From the NCBI GenBank assembly GCA_043381765.1, contig JBHJMP010000664.1, positions 1 to 22,089 of the forward strand: DNA of 22,089 nucleotides. The letters are read 5' to 3'. The translations under genes and the position numbers were made by a program. The notes beneath the pieces are model-generated. The model was not told the DNA's origin. It ran no database searches and was given only the letters and a program-made list of their open reading frames with translations. Origin of the DNA: Collodictyon triciliatum. Taxonomy: Eukaryota > CRuMs. Shown here piece by piece: positions 1 to 8,798 of the stretch (the first letter of the stretch is position 1; every line of letters begins with the position of its first letter).

Positions 1-72
<72 letters not shown>
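1..72. repeat. (CT)n microsatellite at contig start
   Basis: Uninterrupted CT dinucleotide run from the first base. It probably marks where the assembly broke. It lies upstream of the first visible formin exon, most likely within a formin intron. Confidence 0.95.
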
Positions 73-76
<4 letters not shown>

Positions 77-185
77 TTCATGGCTCTGTGAATTTTTATT
101 CGATAGATTTGGGTGATTATGCATGCCTTTTTGTTCAATACCATAATCACATTCACACACACAAAAACAAAAAAATTTCAAACAG

Positions 186-2309
186 GCGGAACAAATCGAG
201 GAAATTGTCAAGGGTTTAAATTGGTAGGTCGAGGAAATTGTTTTTTTTCTCCCTTTGTATATGCATACACTTTCGACTTTATTTTCTTCCCTTAAAAAAA
301 AACAACTCATTTGGATACTAATGATTCTCTAATGTAGACGTATATTTCAGAGCTCTCTAAAATTAAAGGAGTGGACAATAAAACAACTGTTCTTGCATAT
401 ATAGCCTCCTCTATATTCAAAGAGCTAATCGAGTAAGCCAATTTATATTTTATTCTGCAACTTAATTAATGGTGTATCGCTGGCAAGAATGAAACTTAAT
501 AGCGTGGGGCCCATAACTTGAAATGAATTGTAATTGACAATACGATCTGTTACGAAGTTTCTTGCAAAGTAATCAATTATACAATACAGCTCTAACCAGT
601 ATCCTGCGACATCATTGAATCAGCTTAACAAGCAATTGCTTCATATTCCGTTGGCCAGCAAAATTCCTCTTGCTCAGGTATGTAAACTAATCAAGCCAAT
701 CAAATTTTATCGACCAATTTATTTTTATATTTATCTCTTATTAGTAAATGCATATTTTTTGAAAAGAAAAACAAACAAATATTTATTATTAACGATGCAG
801 TTACAAACTGATGTTTCTGGGATGCAAAAGCAAGTCCAGGACATGAGAGTAAAAATAGAACAGCTGAAAGAAAATACCTCGTAATATATAAATCCAGTTG
901 GATACCCGTATTCAGCAATACCTTTTGGTTCGTTATTTTGCCTAGTGGGATATTCAGTCTAATTAACAAAATACTTATTAGTGCCCCTGAGTCCACCCTT
1001 CTGTTTGTCAAGAAGATGGAAGAATCACTGCTTGGAATATCCAGCAAAATGCAAACCGTATTAGAAGGGTATGGTGATATGATAGTTTCAGTGAAAAGCC
1101 TTCTGGCACATTTTGGTGAAGATTCCGACGCTGCCGAGGAAAAAATATTGTAACTTTCATAGATCCTAGCATGCATTCCAGATCTTTATAATACCTTCCT
1201 ACTCATGTTCAAAGTTAAGCACGTTTTTTTTTCTCTTTCCCCTTCTTCTGACGCATGACATAATTAGTTCGTCTGCTGATGAGCACATATCCATGGTAAA
1301 AATCATCCCAGTTCAAAAACTATTGAATTGAATCTGTACTGCATTTTTGGAGCGTTAACTTCTGTCCTTGATAAAAAAAAAAATTATTAAATTCTATTTT
1401 TGTTGCGTGGCGTGTGTTATTTGGAAAAAAAATCGTGTTTATGTCCTTTGAGTGAAATTACTCTGAAATCTTTGTAAAATTAAAACTCAAACACGGGTTC
1501 ATAATTATCTTCTTTATTCGGGGTTTCCCAATATAAAATGTCATAAAATCTCACCTCCATCCTAGCTCTCTAAGTTTATGGACGACTGGGAGCTTGTGTG
1601 TAGACCAATCGAGGCACAATACCAACCCGTAAAAAAGGTCTTTATTTACTTTTATTTTATTTGGGCTGCAGTATCTTCAATGTTCGCTACATTGGAAAAT
1701 AAAAATGACTAAAACTGAAGGCATCATCGAATTATTCATCGAGATTTTTATAGGAAAAAAATTCCGCTATTGCAAAGGCCGAGGAACCCAAGGAGTGTGT
1801 TTTCTCTTTATTTACTTTTGTTTGATCCCTTTCTACTCTTTTTTTTTCTCCCTTTCATATTCTTTTCTCCTATTTTTTTTTTTTATGCATGTGCAAAGTC
1901 TAACATTTGTCTCAATACATCATATTCTATCAGAGTCGCACACGGCGTCGAGCTACCATCAGGTGTTGAAGGCCGTCTTCTTGAAAGTCTTTTGGGTTTG
2001 TTTCTTCCTGTCCCTCTGCTTCAAACCTCAAATACAGCACCAAATACACATTTATTGCTCCTGGCTTCACCCAGACCACCAAAAACAAGCTTGATTCCTT
2101 TTATCATCACTACTTCAAGATAAAAAGAAAAAGAGTATCTTTTCCCATGCTCATTCCAGAGACTGATTGGCGATCTATTCTCATAATCTTTGTCTCTTTA
2201 TTTTTAAAGTAGTTAATAATCACCCTTTCGAAAATACCTAGTCGACCTGAAGGATGGCAAGTACTTTAAGAATCGCATGCGTTTGGAGCAGCAGAGGAAC
2301 GATGCCTAG
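186..2309 (+). CDS. Diaphanous-related formin, 3' part (FH2 C-terminal half plus DAD)
   Basis: Formins nucleate and processively elongate actin filaments through the FH2 domain. In Diaphanous-type members the C-terminal DAD binds the N-terminal DID and holds the protein inactive. The 5' part lies outside the window. Phase-consistent exons: 186-227, 351-432, 590-677, 801-880, 982-1149, 1268-1295, 1575-1595, 1754-1794, 1934-1995 and 2242-2309 (stop TAG 2307-2309), about 225 visible residues. FH2 signatures are seen directly: NRGNCQGFKLVELSK, GVDNKTTVLAYIA, and a helix with MEESL followed by LLAHFGED. The last helix is built from two tiny exons (ADEHISM, FMDDWEL) running into EKNSAIAKAEE. The C-terminus ESLLVDLKDGKYFKNRMR aligns without gaps to the DAD core plus its basic tail. 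The protein ends 8 residues later. The two small exons and the 982 acceptor are hand-inferred and least certain; the formin identity is firm. Confidence 0.85.
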
Positions 2310-2892
2310 CGCACGAAACCCAACCCCGCGCAAGAATCATCCGCCGATTCTCACCCGGTTCCGCACTACATATAATAATCTGCTGTGCGCGTCCGAAACT
2401 TTGATTTATCCATCCACAAACTTTCTTTTGCACCCTCCCCTTTTTTGCTTATCTTTGCGTCCCCATCGCACCAGTCTTTGACAACCCTTCGCCCTGCTGC
2501 CAACGCCGCAGTCCAATCCCAAAGTGCGCATCAAGTTCCGTACTTTTCTTCTTCTTCTTCTTGTTCCTCCTGTCTCCTTCGATTGAACTAAACAACCAAT
2601 TGAAGGCACATTCACCGAATCTTACACAGCCCCGTGGCTGCGAATCTATGCATGGTGGCCATACCAAATCAGGATTTGAATTCGAAAATTCGAAAATTCA
2701 AACTACTGTGGTTTGTTATCTTTTTCATTCTGGGTTGCCTCTTTGATTCCAATTCTTTTATTTGTGTGGTTCCCCTCGCGAGACGATCGCGTGTGAAGAA
2801 TGGCCAAAAGCTGGGGAAGCAAGAAGGTTGCGCTTGGGGGAAGAGTCGCCAGTGATTGATCGAGAAAAGTCTTCTGTAGGCCGAAACGAGCC
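2310..2892. other. Intergenic region, formin to TPX2-like gene
   Basis: No convincing coding exon. It contains a short CTT run near 2547-2563 and presumably the formin 3' UTR and the promoter/5' UTR of the next gene. Open frames here overlap on both strands and have no recognisable family features. Confidence 0.5.
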
Positions 2893-3576
2893 ATGGATGG
2901 CGATAAGTATGAGTTTGAAGCACCGCAGTTCTACGAGTTTCAGGAGGAGGATGGGCAGCAAATCAGCGACACGAGCCATCTCGGCTTTGGGCAAGGTAGC
3001 GCAGACTTTGGAACCTTTTTCTTTTTTCTTTTTTTTCTTTTTTTCTTTTTTTCTTTTTTTCTTTTTTTCTTTTTTTCTTTTTTTCTTTTTTTCTTTTTTT
3101 CTTTTTTTCTTTTTNNNNNNNNNNNNNNNNNNNNNNNNNNNNNNNNNNNNNNNNNNNNNNNNNNNNNNNNNNNNNNNNNNNNNNNNNNNNNNNNNNNNNN
3201 NNNNNNNNNNNNNNTTATTGTCTTTTATTATTGTCTTTTATTATTGTCTTTTATTATTGTCTTTTATCATTGTCTTTTATCATTGTCTTTTATCATTGTC
3301 TTTTATCATTGTCTTTTATCATTGTCTTTTATCATCGTCTTTTATCATCGTCTTCGGCTGTTTTGATGCGTGGAGAGCACTCTGCAGACGACCATGATTG
3401 GCCTCTGTCGAAAGCACCAATCCAACAAAAAGGCCCATCAAACAAAGACGCGGGTGCGTCCATCGAACAGAGCGCCTTTCCGCCCTGCGAGCCCCACCCA
3501 ACCAGGGCCAACCCGTTCGGCCAGCGAGCCAAGCAACAAGGACGACGTAGCGTAGAGCCGCCGCACAAGCCCACGA
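2893..3576 (+). CDS. Possible TPX2-like gene, N-terminal exons only
   Basis: Exon 1 is 2893-2995, with the ATG in a good context (CCATGG). It encodes 34 residues beginning MDGDKYEFEAPQFYEF. The Y-x-F-x-AP-x-F-x-x-F pattern matches the extreme N-terminus of TPX2 proteins, the Aurora-A binding segment, which in plants and animals also starts with an acidic YEF/YSY-x-AP motif. The donor at 2996 (phase 1) joins in frame to an exon starting at 3388 (or 3376). That exon continues DDHDWPLSKAP, reminiscent of the acidic-D-x-W segment that follows in TPX2, then a Pro/Lys-rich disordered stretch to a good donor at 3577. The intron between holds simple repeats and the N gap. A phase-compatible next acceptor is at 3773, but I cannot resolve the 3' end, and no central or C-terminal TPX2 repeats are visible. 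TPX2 acts in spindle assembly. The similarity is short, so treat the name as provisional. Confidence 0.35.
3018..3114. repeat. (TTTTTTTC)n tandem repeat
   Basis: An 8-nt unit of seven T and one C repeated up to the assembly gap, inside the putative first intron of the TPX2-like gene. Confidence 0.9.
3115..3214. other. Assembly gap (100 N)
   Basis: Exactly 100 N, the conventional placeholder for a gap of unknown size. It is flanked by two different tandem repeats, so the true intron length is unknown. Confidence 0.98.
3215..3344. repeat. 13-nt minisatellite (TTATTGTCTTTTA)n
   Basis: Ten full head-to-tail copies followed by a partial eleventh. The first four are TTATTG-type, the next five TCATTG-type and the last TCATCG-type, so variants lie in blocks. 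The array reaches the gap on its left and may be longer. Confidence 0.9.
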
Positions 3577-4356
3577 GTGAGGATCGGCTTTCTGCTTTTT
3601 CATCCCTTATACGAACCTGTTGGTTTGGGTTCGGTTCCGGCGATGGAAATCCGCCCTGGGAAAGGCGAATGCTTGTTTTCATATCCCCTCCTTTTTCATT
3701 TCTTTTGCGTCATGAACTCAACCGAGCTTATATAAAAATAAGCCGCCTTTTTTTCATATCACACCTGTGCAGGCGTCCTACTCTGTCACGTTGGGTTCTT
3801 GTGAGAAGTGTTCTTTCGCTCTTGTTTGCATGGCTGCTGCTTTGAAGCCCAAGCGCCAGCAGGATGGGCATAGCAAAGGCCAACCAAGAACCGCATAAAT
3901 ATTGAGAAGAAAAAAGGATTATATTTCTTCCTCGTCTTTGTTGCAAAGGCCCATGGTTCCTCGTATATTTATGCTTTCATGCCTTTCATTTGAAGAGTTT
4001 GGAGTCACAAAGTCATGCCATGGCTTACTAACACTAAAACTACGTTAAGTTTCTGTGCAGCTTTTTCATATATATTTTTCTTCTGCAGTCTCGTTTTTTT
4101 TTATTATTATTATTTATTTACAAGAAAAGTGGAAATTATAGAAGATAACAAAAACAAACTCATTATACCCTTGCATGTCCAAACCCGCCGCAAACAAAAA
4201 CTCATGAGGCTTCACCTTCAAACTGACTATAATAATGTTGAAAGAATAAAAAGAACTGAAAAGCCTTTTTTTGTTTTTCGCGTCTGTGCACAGGTAAAAC
4301 CTTTAACTCCTCTGTAGTGTAAGACTGTAAAAAGAGAATCAAGGACGAGATAAGCA
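3577..4356. other. Unresolved region before the SDR gene
   Basis: It may contain 3' exons of the TPX2-like gene. A strong acceptor (pyrimidine tract then GTGCAG) lies at 3772, followed by a good donor at 3803. No family signature is visible. The rest is presumed UTR and promoter of the downstream SDR gene. Open frames here are hydrophobic or low-complexity and unconvincing. Confidence 0.35.
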
Positions 4357-6058
4357 ATGACAACTCTCATATTTGGCACAGCGGGAATTGGAGCAGCCTT
4401 AGCGAAGAGGATTGTCCAGAGAGGTATAAGAGTTCAGACTCAACGCACACGACCTCTATATCTACCCTTTTGTTCCTTTCATGCGCAAGCATATATCCTT
4501 AGCAACATGAAATAGAGGTCATTAAGATTACAGCACAGAGTAAGTGTGCCTTAAGTGAGTGTCATCGCTGTCCATATTAACATATATGAAGGCACCTCAC
4601 TTGACCTGACCTTCATATCCTACATCCTCAAGGAAACCCGGTTCATGTCGTCGGACGCAACCAAGCAGCTCTGAGCGAGCTCTCCTCCTCGCTTTCAATT
4701 GAAACAACCCAATGCGACTGCGCAAACCCAGACGAAGTACAGAGCAAAGTGAAACAGGTATCTCGCTATCGATCTCCCCGTATCCATACACACATACATA
4801 CACACATACATACACACATACATACACACATACATACACACATACATACACACATACATACACACATACATACATACATACATACATACATACATACATA
4901 CATACATACATACATACATACATACATACATACATACATACATACATACATACATACATACATACATACATACATACATACATACATNCATACATACATA
5001 CATACATACATACATACATACATACATACATACATACATACATACATGCATACATACATACATACATACATACATACATACATACATACATACCAGTATT
5101 CTCCTTCCTTCTTGCAGAATACCAACAACAGCAACCATCACCACACACATGACCAGCACAATAATTCCACAACCCCAACCGAACCCCGTCCAGATTGCCC
5201 AGTCAACCGAAATCCGAGGACTGGTCTATGCAGTGGGCTCCATCCCTCTGAAGCCCTTCAGAACAGTGAGTCGGCCAGCAACAAGCACCCCTTGCCTACT
5301 TCATTTCTTGTAGCATACCCAACCTGCGCTAAGTAATAACAGCAATAACAACATTAACAATTGCTTGTTGGCCACCTCCGCCTCACCGGAACGCGACCAC
5401 AGACGAGCGCAGGCGACTTCCTCGAAGCCTACAGGGTCAACGTGCTGGGAGCGGCCATGGCCATCCAGTCTGCACTTCCGTCCATGAAAGGTATGCATGC
5501 ATGCACAGCCACAGAGCCAAGCAAACACAGCCACAGAGACCCGGGCACTGACACGCCGACGCACAGACGCATCCGGGATCGTCCTCTTCTCCACGGTCGC
5601 CGTGCAGCAGGGCTTCCCGCTCCACGCAGCCATCGCCAGCGCAAAGGGCGGCCTCGAAGGCCTCACACGCACCCTCGCAGCAGAGCTCTCGCCCAAGGTC
5701 CCGCCACACCCCGCCACACCCCGCCACACCACATCACACTGACCCCCTGCCGCCTCCAGATCCGCGTCAACTGCATCGCCCCGTCCCTCACAGACACCCC
5801 GCTGGCCGCCCGCTTCACAAAGAGCGCAGCCACAGCAAAAGTACCCCTCCCTCCCTCCCTCCCCCTGCCTTCATCGCACTGACCCGACCCGCCCTCTTTG
5901 TCCAGGCTCTCGCCGAGGCCCATCCCCTCCCCCGCCTCGGGACCCCCCAGGAGATGGCGGCCCTTGCCGAGTTCCTGCTCGACCCGGAGGCCTCCGGCTG
6001 GATCACCGGCCAGGTCATCGGCGTGGATGGCGGCCGCTCCACCCTGCGCACAAAGTGA
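4357..6058 (+). CDS. Atypical short-chain dehydrogenase/reductase (SDR), 238 aa
   Basis: Seven phase-consistent exons: 4357-4423, 4633-4757, 5194-5265, 5403-5490, 5567-5697, 5760-5840 and 5906-6058 (stop TGA). This is a single Rossmann-fold domain of classical SDR length. Visible elements are the nucleotide-binding turn FGTAGIG (residues 6-12, one residue shorter than the usual TGxxxGxG), HVVGRN with an Arg that suits NADP(H), GLVYAVGSIPL, RVNVLGA, IVLFSTVA with Ser126, the helix IASAKGGLEGLTRTLAAEL, RVNCIAPSLTDTPLA, and the C-terminal ITGQVIGVDGGRS. The catalytic Tyr of the YxxxK motif is replaced: Lys144 is preceded four residues earlier by Ile140. Similar Tyr-less SDRs with a xAAAKGAVEGLTR-type helix exist in bacteria, so activity by the standard mechanism is doubtful. 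Substrate unknown. Exons from 5400 on are strikingly GC-rich with C-ending codons. The gene converges on RPS13. Confidence 0.9.
4785..5093. repeat. CATA / CACACATACATA repeat in SDR intron 2
   Basis: About 85 bases of a 12-nt unit (CACACATACATA) pass into a pure CATA tetranucleotide array with one N at 4988 and one CATG at 5045-5048. It fills most of the intron 4758-5193. Long His/Thr/Tyr/Ile or Cys/Met/Tyr/Val open frames across it are repeat artefacts. Confidence 0.95.
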
Positions 6059-6251
6059 CCCCCCCGCATAAACATCCCAACCCCTCCTCTCCCCTTCTTA
6101 TGCGCCTGCTGACCATCGACCAACTTTGTCTCGGTCGGAGCTCGTGTGTGTAAATATATCATCTCCAGAATTGGTATGGACAGACAGAGGGGAAGTGCGG
6201 TTCAGGTTTATTTCAACACGAGATTCATCAACCAGGGCGGCGCTGATGGAT

Positions 6252-7210
6252 TTAGGCAACCAGGGCAGAAGCGGTCGAGGATTCGCTGCATGGTCAGGCG
6301 ACGTGGTTAGTACGGAAGGGCAATGGGAGAGGGAAAAGTGTGAATACAAGTATGTGTCAGTCAACGACGCGCAAGAGAAAGTGCGGGGAGATGAAGCATA
6401 CTATTTCCAGTTGGGGGGCAGCTTCTTTGTGCGCTTGTAGTATCTGGCCAGGCGGTGGATACGGCTCTCGACAAGAATCAGGCGGAACTTGGAGTCCTTG
6501 TCCTTGCGGTTGCGGTCCAGATGCTTGCGGATGCTGACGGCCTTGCGGATCAGGTGGTACATGTCCTCAGGGATCTCAGGGGCGAGGCCTTTGTGTTTCC
6601 AGTTCAGGCATGAGTGCACGGAGAGGGAAAGGAGCAGCAGCAAGGGCGAGGCCTCTGTGTTTCCAGTTCAGGTATGAGTGCGCGAAGGGGGGTGAGAGGC
6701 TTACCGCTGGCCTTGAGGATACGGAGGATCTTGTTTCCGGTGACGTTCTTGACCTGGCCGATGCCGTGGGAGTCGCGGAGGATCACACCGATTTGCGAGG
6801 GGGTCATGCCTTTCTTGGCCAGGCGGCAGATGTGCTCGTTCACATCCGTGGGCGACACCTTGAGCCACGAGGGCGGGGTGCGGCGGTAGGGGAGGACGGG
6901 GGCGGCAATACCCTTGCTGTTGGGGGATGGGGTATGTTCTGGTTAGTCTTGCTTCTGCCTTGCGGGCTTTGAGGGGGCCGGTTGTTCCTTCTGAGTACGC
7001 CCGAGTGTAAGCTTCGAGTTTCTTTTCTTGTTCTTTCTCTTCATATATTTATTGTTCTACAGAGTCTCTTTCTCGCTTTGTCGAGGCGTAGGAGTTATAT
7101 TGCTGGCATTATTGAGTGGAAAGGGGGATTGTGTTTGATGTGTGCAGGTGCGTGTGATTAGGTCTGGGGAAGGTTAGACTGACAAACCCGTTGCTGTGCA
7201 TGCGACCCAT
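6252..7210 (-). CDS. RPS13: 40S ribosomal protein S13 (uS15), 151 aa
   Basis: Component of the small ribosomal subunit that binds 18S rRNA, homologous to bacterial S15. Four exons on the minus strand, in order of transcription: 7210-7188, 6916-6705, 6588-6402 and 6285-6252 (stop TAA at 6254-6252). They total 456 nt, or 151 residues, the same length as human RPS13. The start reads [12 protein letters not shown], then [70 protein letters not shown] and LPPNWKY. The last short exon supplies [10 protein letters not shown], identical to the usual eukaryotic C-terminus. The third exon alone seems to stop just after PPNWK, but a donor at 6401 splits the Tyr codon and restores the tail. Codons are biased towards C-ending forms, as expected for a highly expressed gene. 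It converges with the SDR gene. Confidence 0.97.
6580..6689. repeat. 64-bp-offset duplication of the RPS13 intron 2 / exon 3 boundary
   Basis: The segments 6580-6625 and 6644-6689 are near-identical; the first four differences are all transitions. Each carries, on the minus strand, the end of intron 2, its AG acceptor and the first exon bases GCCTCGCC. Only the acceptor at 6589 keeps the RPS13 frame; the copy at 6653 would shift it by one base. Confidence 0.85.
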
Positions 7211-7234
7211 GGTGAGTTTGGTTCGAAGCTGTTT

Positions 7235-7420
7235 CTGTAGAAATTAAAAGAATAGGTAAAGGTTAGAGAAGGTAGAGTGAGGTGAGGTGAGGTAAAAGAA
7301 GAATATGGGGGGGCTCCATTATTCGAACCTGTGTGTGTGTGTGTGAAAATGTGTGTAGGAATGTGGCCCTGTTCTTGAAGGGCAAAGGGGCACGTATAGG
7401 CAGGTGGTTGCATGACTTAC
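7235..7420 (-). promoter_or_regulatory. Putative leader (5' UTR) intron of RPS13
   Basis: On the minus strand, a GTAAGT-type donor (7420) and an acceptor preceded by TTTTAATTTCTACAG (ending 7235) bracket 186 nt. The acceptor lies 24 nt before the RPS13 ATG. Leader introns are common in ribosomal protein genes. Inferred from splice signals alone. Confidence 0.6.
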
Positions 7421-7421
7421 T

Positions 7422-8798
7422 GGACAGGAATACCCAAGGACGCGGGAGCGAGCAGTGAGATTAGGCTGGGGGAAGAGGATTTATGATTAGAAACAAGCTG
7501 CGCTAGCGGATGGGAAATTAGGACAAGAAATAAAACTAGACCAAAACACTAATGTGGAATAAGATTGCTGGGCGAAAAAGGCCATAGGGCACACCAAGCA
7601 ACAAGAGACCAGGCATTAAGCTGGTGGCTGCCGGTAATATTCAATGAAATGGTCGCGCTTAGGAGAACCAATTATGGAATATGATTTCAATTTAATGAGA
7701 TGTTTCACTGCCTTTTTTGTTGAATTTATGCGAGTATTCTGTCGTCTAATATGCATATATGAAGTAGATTCGTTATTTCGGAGCTTCGCCTCAATAATCC
7801 AGGGTGCACCAAGCAATTCCGCCAAGAGCATTAAAGACGTTGGCATTAGATTATCAACGCGATTATACTTGTGGTCTACTAATTAAGTATACATATATAT
7901 CATTTATTACACAATTTAGCACCATCACCATGTTCATACCATTTTATACATATAAATTAGTATAAATATATTATATTCCAATATAGATATACAAATATGG
8001 AAGTTATTTTATTCACCCACATTCTGCCAAAGGGTACTTTACTCTTTTCCTGAAGCACAAGCATATTTTTTTCCTTTATTTGATTCAAAGTGAAGCGAGG
8101 TTATTCCATACAAAGGGGTGAGATAGGTGCGTATGGCAGAGCAAATGCTTAGCACAAGCAGATTTAAATCACGATTCCACCCTTTGGTAGTCTCCGCATT
8201 AAGATATTCTAAAAATTATTTCCAACCGCAACACAATTGCGGTATGGGGACGGATTTTTTCGACATGATAACAAACTTCGTTACGACACACCCAGCCTGC
8301 AGATCACAATCGATCGAAACAAATCAGCCATAAAGGCCACGTCGAAAGTACAGACTTTGGAAGACAAACACAAACAACCCTTCAGTAAGGAGTATAGCCG
8401 AGCTGAGGTCAATTTTTTCTTTTTTTCGTGTAAAGAATAAACTTAAGAAAAATGAAATCAGGCTGAATCTGAAACTCCAATATATCTTGGAAATCACTCT
8501 TTTCACCTTTTCCCACACTTGTTATTGCTTTAACTTTGCTTTACTTGCTTCTCGGAAAGGTTTGCTTGGAAACCCAACAACGCTTGCTCCCTTATATATC
8601 CAACTGACGGGTTATCCTTTTATTTTCTCTCTATGCTTTTATTATTAAAAAAAAGCAAATAAACTCGGAAAAGGGATTGAAAAGGCTTAGGATTCAAAAC
8701 GGCCTTTGCATCCACATACAACTCAAAGCAACAGTCATTTTATATAAAGTTGCACTAATTTCTTAAATCCTCTTTCTGGGCAGACGGCCTCGGTGAAG
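7422..8798. other. Divergent intergenic region, RPS13 / beta-adaptin
   Basis: This 1.4-kb stretch should hold the RPS13 promoter (leftward) and the beta-adaptin promoter (rightward). Overlapping open frames occur on both strands at 7616-7886 and on the plus strand at 8127-8440. None has a recognisable domain, so no gene is called. A CAG acceptor just before 8784 suggests that beta-adaptin may also have a leader intron. No tRNA-like B box was seen. Confidence 0.5.

Noticed and set aside
700-1176. 158-codon minus-strand open frame
   Set aside because: It is antisense to three formin exons with clear FH2 sequence and has no domain of its own.
2010-2220. Open stretch containing YTFIAPGFTQTTKNK in a third frame
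   Set aside because: It sits inside the intron that splits the formin DAD; joining 1995 to 2242 gives a gap-free DAD, and this frame fits neither neighbour.
3215-3344. Regular repeats considered as a CRISPR-like array
   Set aside because: Units are directly head-to-tail with no unique spacers, and the sequence is from an intron-bearing eukaryote.
4597-5336. Long open frames of His-Thr-Tyr-Ile and Cys-Met-Tyr-Val repeats on both strands
   Set aside because: They are translations of the CATA tetranucleotide array, which lies inside an SDR intron.
6401-6643. RPS13 ending at PPNWK with an immediate stop
   Set aside because: A donor at 6401 and the exon 6285-6252 supply the conserved [11 protein letters not shown] tail, giving the full 151 residues.
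7200-7330. Possible tRNA B-box-like GTTCGAA strings
   Set aside because: No matching A box, acceptor stem or cloverleaf could be found around them.
8127-8440. Two overlapping plus-strand open frames of 67-68 codons
   Set aside because: No recognisable motif, frames overlap each other, and the region is likely promoter or leader of beta-adaptin.
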